Assembly (NCBI RefSeq): GCF_000737335.2
Contig: NZ_JMCC02000013.1
Span: 50,620 to 114,619 of the forward strand
Source of the DNA: Enhygromyxa salina
GTDB lineage: Bacteria; Myxococcota_A; Polyangia; Nannocystales; Nannocystaceae
DNA: 64,000 nt
Direction of reading: 5' to 3'
Below are positions 9,714-20,538 of this stretch, piece by piece. The position numbers and the translations under genes are program-made. Below the pieces are notes generated by a model that saw only the letters and a program-made list of their open reading frames with translations, was not told where the DNA came from and did no database searches. Numbering within the stretch: position 1 is the stretch's first letter; the number at the start of each line of letters is the position of its first letter.

Positions 9714-12700
9714 CTACTCCCGGAACACCCAGATGTCCCGGCGTCGCTCGACCTTGTCCTGGTCCCGGACCAGGACGGTGACTCGGTTGCTCCCCGGGCT
9801 CAGCTCGACCTGCGTGCTGAACTCGAGGGACTTGGCCGCTTCGCCCTCGAGCGCCCGGTTGGCCAGGTAGAACACCTTGCGCTCGGGCTGGGCTGGACCC
9901 GAGGGGCGAACCGTCACGACCACATCGCGGACCCGCAAGTGGTGGTGGGCGACCCCCGAGATCTCGACGGTGTCACCGGTGACGACACCGGCGATCTCCC
10001 CAAGCGACACGACCGGGGGATCGACCATGCGGTGCTCGCGAGGCACGCGGGTCAGCGCGCCCTTGCCACCGACCTCGACCATGTCCTGGGGGATCCACAG
10101 CCGCCGACCTTCGCCGCGCTCGCCACGGATCGCCAGCCACTCGCCCGCGACATCGGTGACCTCGAACACCGCGCCCGGGGGCAGCTCGGCCACGACCGGG
10201 GTCGAGCCATCCGCACCATTATAGACGCGCAGCAGCCCCTCGCCCTGGAAGCTTCGCCGACGCTCGCCCTCGATCTCCACGACGCCGTCGCGACCGGGGA
10301 TCACCCGGAAGCGCAGCTTGTCGTCGACGCTCTCGTGCAGCACGCCATCGCCCACGATCAGCTCGAGCTCCAGCGGCAGCGCGGGATCGGCCTTGGGCGA
10401 GATCGAGACCCCAAACGCGCCCAGCACCGACTCGCCGTCCGCGAGCGCGCCGCCGACGTACAAGCCCTCCTCGAGCAGCCCTTGGCGACCGGACAGGTTG
10501 CGCAGCAGGACCCGGGCGTCGGGCGCAGCGCCGCCTGAATTGTGGGCCAAGAACCCAAGCAGCACGCGCTCGCCCGGCTGCAGCAGGCCGTCGCCGTTGC
10601 CTTGGACCGTGAACGGCTGCTCATCCGGGAACGGCTGCTGGTCCGGGCGCTTGGGCCCCTGCGCGACCAGCCGCGGATCGTCGATCACCCAATAGTCGTA
10701 CGAGAAGCTCGGTCGCGGCGCCCCGGTCACCGCGAACTGCAGCGTCGCCTCGCCGTCGGGTTTGGGACCGGGCTCGCCGACGTGGGCTTCGACCGTGAGC
10801 GTGTCGACGAAGCTCTCGTGCCAGGCCATGACCTGCAGATCGATGTTGCGGCTGTGGGTCGCGCCCGGCTCGAGCCGGCCGATCAACAGCTCGATCCCAT
10901 CGAGCTCGTCGCGCGCGCAGTCGGTGATCAGGTGCACCCGCTCGAGCGCGCGGTCACCTGGGTTCTCGACCTCGATGTGCAGGCGAAATGGCTCGCCAGC
11001 CGTGCGCGGGCCCTCGCCGTCGATCGAGACCGCGACCTTCAGCTGGGCGTCGACGTCGGTGGGATCGTCGATCCCCGACCAGTCGATCTTCCACGGCGCG
11101 ATCGCGTCGCGGATCCGCTGGTCCTCGCTCTGCGCCAAGCTCTGGACGATGCCCGGCAGCGCCTCGAGCTGGGCGCGGCGCCCAACCTTGCCGCGCAGCG
11201 CCAGCGCGACCTCGCGGGCCAGACGGATCTCGGGATCTTGCAGCTCGCGCGGCCCGGCGTCGCCCGTTGGCGGCGCGCTGGGTGTGCCCGCGCTGCCAAA
11301 GTAACGCAGCGACAGCTCGCTGCGCGACATCGCCAGCTCTGCGTCGACGTGCGCGTCGTGGATCGCCGAGGGCAGGTGGGCCGTGCGCGCTCGCTCGCGC
11401 TGACGCTCGAAGCGCTCGACGTCGTACATGCGCGCGATGCCCTCGAAGCCGCTGAGGTCGACGGGCAGCAAGCGCAGATCCGGGATCACCCCCACGCTCT
11501 GGATCTTGCGGTCGCCGGCGACCCGGTACTCCGCGATCGTCAGCTTGAGCGCGACCTCCCGGCCGTAGGGGGTGGCCTTGCGCAGCTCCTGCACGGTGCC
11601 CTTGCCAAAGCTCGCGCGACCCAAGACCACCCCGCGATCGAGGTGCTTGAGCGAGCCACCCACGATCTCCGAGGCCGAGGCCGCGTTCTCGTCGACCAGC
11701 GCGACGATCGGCGCCTCGATCGGGATCACCAGCCCCTCGGTTGCGTCCTGGTGCTCGCGCCCGAGGGCCGAGCGCACGATCACGAGCTCTCCGCCCGTCA
11801 CGAATTGATCGAGGATCCCGACCGCCTGGGCCAGCAACCCGCCCGAGTTGCCGCGTAGATCCACGACCAACCCCGCGAGCTCGCCCTCGGCCAAGAACCC
11901 CTCGAGCGCTTCCTTTAGCTTCTGGGCCGTGTCCTCTTGGAAGGTCGTGACCTGCACGTAGCCGACCCCATCGGGCAACATCACGGCGCTGATCGTGGGG
12001 ATCGCGATCAGCCCGCGCGTGATCACGATGCGCTTGATCGCGTCGCCGCGCCGAACCTTGAGGATCACCTCGCTCTCGATCGGCCCGCGCAGCAGCGAGC
12101 GCGCGTCATCGGTGCGCAGATTGACCGTCGACTGATCATCGACCTCGAGGATCACGTCGTTGTCGAGCAGCCCGGCGGCCTCGGCTGGCGAGCCCGGCAG
12201 CACCCGCACGACCAGGATCCGGCGATCGCTGGCCGCGATCTCGGCTCCGATCCCCCCGAAGCTCCCGCGCGTCTTGACGCCGAGCTCCGCGCTCTCTTCC
12301 GGGGTCAGCAGGATCGTGTGGGGATCGAGCGATGCCAGCAAGCCGTTGATCGCGTCGTACTCGAGCTCGTGCAGCGGCTCGTCCTCGAGCGAGAGCACCT
12401 CGGCCGCGAACTCGAGCACCTTCTCCATCACGTCGGCGGCGGCGTCGAGGTCATCGACGCCGGCGAGCGAGAAGCGCTGCGATCGCGAGCGGACCGTGAC
12501 CTCGAGCTCGTCGCCCTCTCGCTTGCCAAAGAACTCGGGCGTGTTGAGCCCGATGTAGTCCATCGCCGCCGCGAGCTGGGCCTTGGGATCGAAGCGCTCC
12601 TTGTCGAAGTAGTCGACCCGAACGATGTGGGCCGACCAGATCAGCAGCGGGAAGCTGCGCTCGTCGAGCCGCAGCTGGGCGAACACTTCGTCGCCCGGCT

Positions 12701-12851
12701 TTGGAGCCGGCTCCGGGTCCGGCTTGGGGTCGGTCGCGGATGGGGCCCCCTCGTCACCCGAGGCGGCCTTGCTCTTGCAGCCCCCCAACGCCGTCAGCGC
12801 GAGCAGGCAGATGAGAAGGTTCGCGCCAGACCAACGTCGCAGCGTGCGCAT
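9714..12851 (-). CDS. C-terminal processing protease (S41) lipoprotein with large C-terminal extension
   Basis: 1045 residues, more than twice a normal CtpA/Prc. The signal peptide ends in lipobox LGGC, so it should be membrane anchored. Residues about 90-180 hold the family N-terminal helices with 'GLLASLDPHTILLTPEE', then a PDZ domain (about 190-275), then the S41 protease core. The catalytic pair is Ser392 in NAASASEIVGG and Lys417 in SFGKGTVQ, 25 residues apart as in Tsp (430/455). The last 500 residues are beta-rich repeated domains of Ig/CARDB-like and SH3-like appearance, including 'VQGNGDGLLQPGERV'. These may recruit substrates or bind peptidoglycan. A paralogue of the same architecture lies at 56669-59836. 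Confidence 0.85.
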   Translation of the reverse strand: MRTLRRWSGANLLICLLALTALGGCKSKAASGDEGAPSATDPKPDPEPAPKPGDEVFAQLRLDERSFPLLIWSAHIVRVDYFDKERFDPKAQLAAAMDYIGLNTPEFFGKREGDELEVTVRSRSQRFSLAGVDDLDAAADVMEKVLEFAAEVLSLEDEPLHELEYDAINGLLASLDPHTILLTPEESAELGVKTRGSFGGIGAEIAASDRRILVVRVLPGSPAEAAGLLDNDVILEVDDQSTVNLRTDDARSLLRGPIESEVILKVRRGDAIKRIVITRGLIAIPTISAVMLPDGVGYVQVTTFQEDTAQKLKEALEGFLAEGELAGLVVDLRGNSGGLLAQAVGILDQFVTGGELVIVRSALGREHQDATEGLVIPIEAPIVALVDENAASASEIVGGSLKHLDRGVVLGRASFGKGTVQELRKATPYGREVALKLTIAEYRVAGDRKIQSVGVIPDLRLLPVDLSGFEGIARMYDVERFERQRERARTAHLPSAIHDAHVDAELAMSRSELSLRYFGSAGTPSAPPTGDAGPRELQDPEIRLAREVALALRGKVGRRAQLEALPGIVQSLAQSEDQRIRDAIAPWKIDWSGIDDPTDVDAQLKVAVSIDGEGPRTAGEPFRLHIEVENPGDRALERVHLITDCARDELDGIELLIGRLEPGATHSRNIDLQVMAWHESFVDTLTVEAHVGEPGPKPDGEATLQFAVTGAPRPSFSYDYWVIDDPRLVAQGPKRPDQQPFPDEQPFTVQGNGDGLLQPGERVLLGFLAHNSGGAAPDARVLLRNLSGRQGLLEEGLYVGGALADGESVLGAFGVSISPKADPALPLELELIVGDGVLHESVDDKLRFRVIPGRDGVVEIEGERRRSFQGEGLLRVYNGADGSTPVVAELPPGAVFEVTDVAGEWLAIRGERGEGRRLWIPQDMVEVGGKGALTRVPREHRMVDPPVVSLGEIAGVVTGDTVEISGVAHHHLRVRDVVVTVRPSGPAQPERKVFYLANRALEGEAAKSLEFSTQVELSPGSNRVTVLVRDQDKVERRRDIWVFRE

Positions 12852-13070
12852 TCGGGCGCATGATAGCCCAGGAGCCCGTGGTGCAATGCCTCACGCCGCT
12901 CAAACCCCCGCCCTCTGGGGCGGCCTCATGCCCCTGGATGCCACGCGTGTACTCTGGACGCGAAAGATAGGTTTTGGAGCAATAATGCGGTGTATCGTGT
13001 CAAGACGATGATCGGAGCGCCCCTAAGATCATGAGATCATCGAGTTTGGGATCTGGCACGGGAACCGCAT

Positions 13071-13682
13071 ATGGGGGCCGCAGTGCGTACCTCCTTCTTG
13101 GCCGCCGCGATCGTGTTCTCTGGGGTCTTCACCGCCGCCTGCGCGGATGCCCCGATCACCGCGGGAGACCTCCAGGCCGACGGGCAGCTCCGGGCGCAGC
13201 CCGCCGACTCGCAGCAGAGCGTGCACGCGGCCAGTGAGACCAACCGGCCCAAGGCGCAGGTCGCCGAGCGGCTTCAGGTCACCGGGCTCGTGGCCGCGCA
13301 GGCCGAGGGCGCGCTCGAAGACGCGACCCGCTTCGCGCTCGACAGCGAATCCATCTATCTCCACTTGCGCGCTGATGGGCTCACGCAGCCTCGCCCGGTC
13401 ACCTTCGTGTGGCTACACGGCGACCAGCGCCGCGAGACCATGGGCTTCTTGCAGCCCTCCGAGACCCTGTCGCTCGCGGCCAGCTTGCCCCTCGCCCGCT
13501 TCGTCGTGGAGGGCATGACCCCACCCGACCCGCAGGTCGAGCAAGAGCCTGACCCGCTCGCGCTCACCGGGGTCTGGAAGGTCGAAGTCTATGGCGCCGA
13601 CCCCAGCGGTCCCAATCTCGTGTTCGAGCGCGAATTCGAGATCCTCACGGTCGAGGCCGCCGAAGCCCTCGCCCACTCCTGA
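13071..13682 (+). CDS. Predicted lipoprotein with DUF2914-like domain
   Basis: 203 residues. The signal peptide ends TAAC (lipid-modified Cys near residue 24), followed by a Gln/Ala-rich linker. The last 120 residues have the pattern 'VTFVWLHGDQRRETMGF ... LTGVWKVEVYG ... LVFEREFEI', which resembles the DUF2914 fold (Trp-X-His followed later by G-x-W-x-V). Assignment is by eye and tentative. An alternative GTG four codons downstream would also keep the signal peptide. A strong terminator follows. Confidence 0.65.
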   Translation: MGAAVRTSFLAAAIVFSGVFTAACADAPITAGDLQADGQLRAQPADSQQSVHAASETNRPKAQVAERLQVTGLVAAQAEGALEDATRFALDSESIYLHLRADGLTQPRPVTFVWLHGDQRRETMGFLQPSETLSLAASLPLARFVVEGMTPPDPQVEQEPDPLALTGVWKVEVYGADPSGPNLVFEREFEILTVEAAEALAHS

Positions 13683-13735
13683 TTTCCTTCGTCGTGTTCT
13701 GATCCGTCCTGAGTCGAGTCGAGTCGAGTTGATTG

Positions 13736-13772
13736 CGCCCGTGGCCATCTGGCCACGGGCGTAAGCTTTTTC
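13736..13772 (+). terminator. Intrinsic terminator after the DUF2914-like lipoprotein
   Basis: An 11-bp perfect stem (cgcccgtggcc / ggccacgggcg, loop atct) is followed by TAAGCTTTTT. Just upstream (about 13711-13730) the pentamer gtcga is repeated four times in a row. Confidence 0.85.
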
Positions 13773-13858
13773 TCACACGGAGCTCGCTAGCCGTGGATCC
13801 AGGCCCGTAACGCCGGGTGGTCTAGATCCGAATGGACCGGCGCCGTAGCATCCATGTG

Positions 13859-14248
13859 ATGGCGAACAACAACGACAGCGGGTTACGCCCCCAAGAGGTC
13901 GAGGTCTTCGCCCGCGGCCTCTGGTACCTCGCCACGATCGACGGCGAAGCCGAGGCCCGCGAGCAAGCGCTGATCCGGGAGTTTCTCGACGAAGCCAACA
14001 GCGACCTAAAATGGGAAGAGGTCACCCGCGGTGACTTCGCCCCGATCGAGGCCGCGACCGTGCTCGAGACCACCTTCTTGCGTCGCATCTTCATGAAGGT
14101 CGCGGTCGCCCTCGTTCACGCCGACGGCGTCTATACCGACAACGAGCGCACCGCGATCGGCGAGTTCGCGGACGTGTTCGGCATGAGCAACGCCGACTTC
14201 GGCGTAATCGAGCAAGAGGGCAAGAGGGTCGGGCTCGCGACGGAATGA
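13859..14248 (+). CDS. TerB-like helical protein
   Basis: 129 residues, all-helical. Two short acidic motifs, 'LWYLATIDGEAEAREQALI' and 'HADGVYTDNERTAIGEF', match the paired Asp-Gly...Glu pattern of the TerB/DjlA N-terminal fold. That domain binds metal or protein partners and occurs in tellurite-resistance and envelope-stress contexts. It lies 94 bp upstream of an SPFH-domain gene on the same strand, consistent with a two-gene unit. A GTG three bases before the chosen ATG is an equal alternative start. Confidence 0.65.
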   Translation: MANNNDSGLRPQEVEVFARGLWYLATIDGEAEAREQALIREFLDEANSDLKWEEVTRGDFAPIEAATVLETTFLRRIFMKVAVALVHADGVYTDNERTAIGEFADVFGMSNADFGVIEQEGKRVGLATE

Positions 14249-14342
14249 CGCTTCGAGCTCCCAGTTGGGGGGCGCACCAAGCCCCTCATCCACACACGGA
14301 TCAATCGGCAGTGCAGGCACGACAGGCAGGACAGGAGAGTCA

Positions 14343-15584
14343 ATGGGACGGATAATGGACTTCATCCGCAACGAGCTCATCGAGATCATCGAGTGGCTCG
14401 ACGACACCAACTACACCCTCGTATGGCGGTTTCCAGACGAGGATCACGAGATCAAGAACGGCGCCAAGCTCGTGTGCCGTCAAGGGCAGGCGGCAGTGCT
14501 GGTCAACGAGGGCGTCATGGCCGACGTCTTTGGGCCTGGCACCCACACCCTCTCGACCCAGAACACCCCGATCCTGTCGACGCTCAAGGGCTGGAAGTAC
14601 GGGTTCGACAGCCCCTTCAAGGTCGAGATCTACTTCATCAACCTCAAGCAATACATGGATCAGAAGTGGGGCACGCCAAACCCCATCATCATTCGTGATC
14701 CAGAGTTCGCCGTTGGCAACCGGCCTGGGCGCGTGCCGATCCGTGCGTTCGGAAGCTACAACTTCCGCATCGCCGACCCGGGCACCTTCTTCAAGGAGAT
14801 CGTCGGGACCAACAGCATGGTCACGACCGACGAGATCGAGCGCTTCATCAAGAGCCGGGTGCTGCAGGCGTTTGGCAAGGCCGCCAACCAAGCCAAGGTC
14901 AGCGTCGGCGACATCGCCGGCCACGTCGACATCCTCGCCAGCGAGGTCAAGAACGGGATCCAGGCGGATGTGACAAGCATCGGCATCGCGCTGACCAGCT
15001 TCATCATCGAGAGCATCACGCTCCCGCCGGCGATCCAAAAAGCGCTCGAAGAGGCCGCCGCTCAGGCAGCTCGCGGTGTCGACAACACGATGGCGTGGGA
15101 AGGCATGCAAGCCATGCGCGACGTCGCTGCCAACGCGCACAAGGGCTCCGGCAGCGGGGTCATGAACGCCGGCATGGGCATGGGCATGGGCTTTGGCATG
15201 GGCAACATGATGGGCAACATGATGAGCCCGCAGAACATGGGGTACCCGCCCCAGCAGGGCTACCCGCAGCAGGGCTACCCGCCACAGCAGGGCTACCCGC
15301 CACAGCAGGGCTACCCACCGCAGCAGGGCTACCCGCCGCAACAAGGCGGCTACCCGCCCCAGCAGGGTCAGTACCAGGGCCAGCCGCAACAGGGCCAGCC
15401 GCAACAAGGTCAGCCGCAACAAGCCGGCTGGAACCCTGCGCCCGCGCAGCAAGCCGCACCCGCGGCGCCGGCAGCCGACGATCTGCAGACCAAGCTGCTC
15501 AAGCTCAAGGCCGCCTTCGAAGCGGGGCTGCTGACTGACGACGAGTACTCGGCCAAGAAGGCCACGCTGCTCGATAGCTTCTAG
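14343..15584 (+). CDS. SPFH (band 7)-domain protein with Gln/Pro-rich tail and SHOCT-like end
   Basis: 413 residues. The first 290 residues resemble the SPFH proteins of the YdjI/virion-core-like group: 'LVWRFPDEDHEIKNGAKL', 'VVxEGVMADVFGPGTHTL' style strands and a helical region near 'TSFIIESITLPPAIQKALEE'. Then comes a Met/Gly stretch, a tail of repeated GYPPQQ units (about residues 300-335) and QGQPQQ units, and a short C-terminal helix pair 'LLKLKAAFEAGLLTDDEY' typical of SHOCT oligomerisation motifs. Such proteins scaffold membrane microdomains. A clear AGGAG (14333-14337), five bases ahead, fixes the ATG at 14343. Confidence 0.8.
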   Translation: MGRIMDFIRNELIEIIEWLDDTNYTLVWRFPDEDHEIKNGAKLVCRQGQAAVLVNEGVMADVFGPGTHTLSTQNTPILSTLKGWKYGFDSPFKVEIYFINLKQYMDQKWGTPNPIIIRDPEFAVGNRPGRVPIRAFGSYNFRIADPGTFFKEIVGTNSMVTTDEIERFIKSRVLQAFGKAANQAKVSVGDIAGHVDILASEVKNGIQADVTSIGIALTSFIIESITLPPAIQKALEEAAAQAARGVDNTMAWEGMQAMRDVAANAHKGSGSGVMNAGMGMGMGFGMGNMMGNMMSPQNMGYPPQQGYPQQGYPPQQGYPPQQGYPPQQGYPPQQGGYPPQQGQYQGQPQQGQPQQGQPQQAGWNPAPAQQAAPAAPAADDLQTKLLKLKAAFEAGLLTDDEYSAKKATLLDSF

Positions 15585-15588
15585 GTCT

Positions 15589-15610
15589 AGGGGGCTTTCA
15601 AAAGCCCCCT
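15589..15610 (+). terminator. Hairpin after the SPFH gene
   Basis: Ten-base arms (agggggcttt / aaagccccct) start five bases after the stop codon. The loop is tight and the T-run sits within the stem rather than after it. Confidence 0.65.
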
Positions 15611-15662
15611 CGCTTCGGCGGCGGAGCCCTCTTCGCTCAAACGCTCGCCTGTCGGCTCGCAC

Positions 15663-15812
15663 TAGCGCCACACACACCGTGCTGTTCGCAAGCGGCGTCC
15701 CAAGCTTGGGACGCCGTTCTCACTTCTGCTGTTGGAAACCTCCGGGTCGATCGCTGTCACGGCCCCCCCGAGGGCGACCCATGCACACGCAGCGACCCAG
15801 CCCTCCCCTCTT
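15663..15812 (+). repeat. 150-bp direct repeat, copy A (includes an orphan start codon)
   Basis: About 150 bp nearly identical to 17524-17678. It holds a 24-bp perfect palindrome (15693-15716), a conserved spacer, and an ATG at 15781 followed by codons for MHTQ..SPPL. In copy B the same ATG starts the VIT/VWA lipoprotein; here the frame soon leaves any recognisable protein. Copy A therefore looks like a duplicated leader with the coding part lost. Confidence 0.75.
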
Positions 15813-15944
15813 GGCGAGCACCTCGTTCTCACTCGCCGTCGAACAACAGCCGTATCTGCGTCGGCTCGGTGACCACCGGCGAGGCCAGGCTGGGTGCACC
15901 GGCGTCTGTGCGCGGCAACCCGCGCCAGCGCCGGACACAGGCGC

Positions 15945-17138
<1,194 letters not shown>

Positions 17139-17523
17139 CAACCACGTGTAGCATCGGCTCCGCCCAACCTCATGAAAAGCCCGCACAACCTGGCGTCGCC
17201 CCGTCGGGCGCTGGCCTGGTCTCGAGCAGGCCAGCCATCACGAGCATCGCGCACAGAGCGCCGTCATGTGAAGGGGTTGGCGGGTTGATCGACGCCGCCG
17301 ACCAAGACGGCGCCCACCGTCTGCCCACGAGGTGCCATGCGAAAAAGTGGGTCGGCCAATCTGATCCGGGGGTTGCTTACCCACCCACGCACCAGTGCAC
17401 GCCTGGGGCCGTCCCTGCGTTTTCGACTCGGCGCTCGCAGTATCCCGATACAGCTTCGGCCTCGCTCCTAGTCAGGAACGGCCCCAGACGCACCCTGGCA
17501 CGCACGATCTAGCGGTTCGCCTC
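17139..17523. other. Intergenic region before repeat copy B
   Basis: About 385 bp with no convincing gene. It must hold the promoter of the beta-helix lipoprotein (reading left). I see no repeat or RNA here. Confidence 0.4.
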
Positions 17524-17678
17524 TCTAGCAGCGCCACACACCGTGCTGTTCGCAAACGGCGTCCCAAGCTTGGGACGCCGTTCTCGCTCCTGCTGTTGGA
17601 ACCCTCCAGATCGATCGCTGTCACGGCCCCCCAGCGAGAGCGACCCATGCACACGCAGCAAATCAGCCCTCCCCTCCC
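17524..17678 (+). repeat. 150-bp direct repeat, copy B (leader of the VIT/VWA gene)
   Basis: Counterpart of copy A. The palindrome here extends to 28 bp (17555-17582, perfect) and is followed by TTCTC. The copy runs through the ATG at 17647 and about ten codons of the VIT/VWA lipoprotein gene. Conservation is highest in the palindrome and the stretch from about 17608 to 17658. Confidence 0.75.
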
Positions 17679-20208
17679 TCGCCACACCGGCGCCCGGATC
17701 TCTGGTCTGCGCGCCGGTGTTTGTTTGTCGTTCTCCATGCTCGCGTGCACGCCCTTCGGCGTCGAGATCGACGACAGCCTCGCTAGCCTCGACCAAGACA
17801 GCGAGCTCGTCGAAGCTGTGTTCGAGCCCTTGCCCGACGACGATCGCACGCGACCCGTCGAGACCCACGCCGCGGATCTCCGCTGCTTCAACGACACGCG
17901 CCCCACCCAAGCCTGGGAGATCGACGATCCCTCGGCGACGCCCGAGACCGGGATGATGGGCGTTGAGAAGGACGGCAAGTTACTCGCGCTGCCGCTGCAG
18001 CGGACCACCTTTGACACCGTGGTCGTTGGCACCGTCGCCGAGACCGAGATCGTCCAGCTGTTCGCCAACCCCTTTGACGAGGCGATCGAGGCTGTCTACG
18101 TGTTTCCGCTCCACGAGCACGCCGCCGTCGACGACTACTGGCTGACGATCGGCGAACGCACGATCCGCGGCGACATGCAGACCCGCGCCCAAGCCCGCGA
18201 GACCTACGAAGACGCCAAGCGCGACGGCCGAGCCGCGGGCCTGCTCGAGCAAGAGCGGCCCAACATCTTCACGCAGAGCGTCGCCAACATCCCGCCGGGC
18301 CAGACCGTAGCGATCTCCATGCACGTGGTTCAGCCGCTCGAGCAGGACCATGGCGTGTACTCGCTGGTGCTCCCGACCGTGGTCGGCCCGCGCTTCATCC
18401 CTGGCAAGCCGACTGGGCACCAGGGCACCGGCGTCGCGCACGACACCAAGCAAGTCCCCGACGCGTCGCGCATCACACCGCCGATCATGCCCGAGGGCTT
18501 CACCGCCTGCGCCGAGCTGAACGTCAGCGTCTCGCTCGAGTCCGGGCTGCGACCGCGCGCGCTGCGATCCAAGTTCCACGACGTGGACATCCGTCGCGAG
18601 GGCGACGTCGCGTTCATCGAGCTCGACCGCGACGCCGGTCCGGTCCTGGCCAACCGCGACTTCGAGCTGTCGTGGGATCTTGGCCAGCGTCAGCCGCGAG
18701 CGGCGATCGTCGCCCAGCCTGGCGGCGGCACCGATGACGGCTACTTCACGCTGACGGTCCAACCCCCGGAGCGGGTCCCGGACGAGCAGGCCGTGCCGCG
18801 CGAGCTGGTGTTCGTGGTCGACAACTCGGGCTCGATGGGCGGCGTGCCGCTCGACACGGCCAAGGCGCTGATGCGGCGCGCGCTGAAGGGCATGCGGCCC
18901 GACGACACCTTCAACGTGCTGCGCTTCTCGGAGGACGCGTCGGGCTTGTCGAGCAGCCTGTTGCCGGCCACGACCAGCAACATCGAGAAGGGGATCGAAT
19001 ACGTGAACGCGATGAGCGGCATGGGCGGGACCCAGATGACCGCCGGGATCGAAGCCGCGCTCGACTTGCCCCACGAGGCCGATCGGGTCCGCATCGTGAT
19101 GTTCTTGACCGACGGCTACATCGGCAACGAGGCCCAGATCTTCCGGCTGATCGAGGGCGAGATCGGCGACACCCGGCTGTTCAGCCTGGGTGTCGGCGGT
19201 GCGCCCAACCGCTACCTGCTCGACGGCATGGCCCGCGTGGGGCGTGGCGCGGTCACCTACGCGGGGATCGGCGAAGACATCGAGCCCGTCGTCGAGCGCT
19301 TCTACGAGCGCGTTGCGACCCCCGTGCTGACCGACATCGAGATCGACTGGGAGGGACTCAGCGTCGCCGAGATCTTGCCCGGCAAGATCCCCGACCTGTT
19401 CGCCGGCCAGCCGCTCACCGTGTTTGGCCGGTACCAGGGCGCGCCAACCGGAACGATCCACGTGCGCGGCAAGGCTCGCGGCAAGCTCGTCGAGCTGCCG
19501 GTCAGCTTCGACGTCGCCAAGGCCGACGAGGTCCAGGGCGTGTCGTCCGTGTGGGCCCGCAACAAGGTCGATGATCTGCTTGGCTACCCCGCGCTCCCGA
19601 ACGGCAGCGTCGTCGACGCTGCGACCGAGGCCGCGGTCGTGAAGCTCGCCATCGAGTACCGGATCATGACCGCCTACACCTCGTTCGTGGCGGTCGACGA
19701 GCAGCGCGTCGTCGACCCCGACGGCACCGTGCGCACGATCGTACAGCCGCTACCGATCCCCCAGGGCACCACCTACGAAGGCTTCGACGGCGGGCTCGGG
19801 CTGGTGGGCTCGGGCAGCGGCGGCGGTTCGGGCTACGGCCGGGGTGCAGGCGCCAGCTTTGGCGGACGCGGCGTGCGGGTACCCCAGGTCCGACAAGCCA
19901 AGGCCCAAATCTCCGGCAGCCTCGACAGGGACATCATTCGTCGGATCGTCCGCGCCCACATCAACGAGGTGCGCAGCTGCTACAACGCCGGCTTGGTCGC
20001 GGATCCAAACCTGATGGGCCGCGTGGCGATCGAGTTCACGATCGCCGCCAACGGCAAGGTCGGCGCGGCGACGGTGAATACCAACACCACCGGCAACGAA
20101 GCCGTCGGCCAGTGCATCGCCAAGGCCGCGAAGAAGTGGCAGTTCCCCAAGTGGACCGGCGGGGGCGAAGTGAGGGTCGCCTACCCCTTCAACCTCAGCC
20201 CAGGCTGA
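17647..20208 (+). CDS. VIT and von Willebrand A domain lipoprotein with AgmX/PglI-type C-terminus
   Basis: 853 residues. A signal segment ends in lipobox MLAC. Residues about 120-245 form a VIT domain (VQLFANPFDEAIEAVYVFPL, 'RAQARETYEDAKRDGRAAG', 'ANIPPGQTV'). Residues about 385-560 form a von Willebrand A domain with an intact MIDAS, DNSGS beginning at Asp392. After a Gly-rich linker, the last 100 residues (IRRIVRAHINEVRSCYN ... QCIAKAAKKWQFPKW) match the AgmX/PglI C-terminal domain, related to TonB C-termini and found in gliding or envelope proteins of myxobacteria. Two cysteines in that domain may pair. The architecture suggests an envelope adhesin or complex scaffold. The start lies inside repeat copy B. 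Confidence 0.85.
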   Translation: MHTQQISPPLPRHTGARISGLRAGVCLSFSMLACTPFGVEIDDSLASLDQDSELVEAVFEPLPDDDRTRPVETHAADLRCFNDTRPTQAWEIDDPSATPETGMMGVEKDGKLLALPLQRTTFDTVVVGTVAETEIVQLFANPFDEAIEAVYVFPLHEHAAVDDYWLTIGERTIRGDMQTRAQARETYEDAKRDGRAAGLLEQERPNIFTQSVANIPPGQTVAISMHVVQPLEQDHGVYSLVLPTVVGPRFIPGKPTGHQGTGVAHDTKQVPDASRITPPIMPEGFTACAELNVSVSLESGLRPRALRSKFHDVDIRREGDVAFIELDRDAGPVLANRDFELSWDLGQRQPRAAIVAQPGGGTDDGYFTLTVQPPERVPDEQAVPRELVFVVDNSGSMGGVPLDTAKALMRRALKGMRPDDTFNVLRFSEDASGLSSSLLPATTSNIEKGIEYVNAMSGMGGTQMTAGIEAALDLPHEADRVRIVMFLTDGYIGNEAQIFRLIEGEIGDTRLFSLGVGGAPNRYLLDGMARVGRGAVTYAGIGEDIEPVVERFYERVATPVLTDIEIDWEGLSVAEILPGKIPDLFAGQPLTVFGRYQGAPTGTIHVRGKARGKLVELPVSFDVAKADEVQGVSSVWARNKVDDLLGYPALPNGSVVDAATEAAVVKLAIEYRIMTAYTSFVAVDEQRVVDPDGTVRTIVQPLPIPQGTTYEGFDGGLGLVGSGSGGGSGYGRGAGASFGGRGVRVPQVRQAKAQISGSLDRDIIRRIVRAHINEVRSCYNAGLVADPNLMGRVAIEFTIAANGKVGAATVNTNTTGNEAVGQCIAKAAKKWQFPKWTGGGEVRVAYPFNLSPG

Positions 20209-20538
20209 GCGGCCGAGCACCGCTCACACACCGTCACGCGAAGTCCTCTGGTAGCTCACTCACGAGTTGTCGCCTGCCCGAACGCGCCGGATCGAGAGCT
20301 CGGCGCGCGGGATCGACGGCCAAGGTTTCCCGGTCAACGACCACGCAGCCCGCGTGAGAGCAAATGCCAGCTCGATGCGCCCCAGCCCCGACTCAGGCAT
20401 TGAGACGTCGTCGCCCGGGTCCACGCGGGTGACCCGATCCGCGCGCGCCTCCGCACGCTCTTGTCGGGCCTTGGGGCTCATGTCCACGAGCTGCTCATAC
20501 CAGCCCAGCGGCTGTTGATGCGCCTCGCGGGGCCCACC
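20209..20538. other. Intergenic region holding one weak small gene
   Basis: Lies between the convergent VIT/VWA and hydrolase genes. Apart from the small minus-strand frame at 20260-20487, nothing is evident, and no clear terminator is visible for the VIT/VWA gene. Confidence 0.35.
20260..20487 (-). CDS. Possible small protein, unknown
   Basis: A frame of 75 codons beginning GTG-GAC-ATG, so the true start could be the ATG two codons in. It follows the hydrolase gene by about 50 bp on the same strand. The composition (Arg/Glu/Ala/Asp with a mildly hydrophobic centre, 'LGRIELAFALTRAAWSL') is protein-like, but I recognise no domain and see no clear ribosome site. It may be chance. Confidence 0.35.
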   Translation of the reverse strand: MDMSPKARQERAEARADRVTRVDPGDDVSMPESGLGRIELAFALTRAAWSLTGKPWPSIPRAELSIRRVRAGDNS

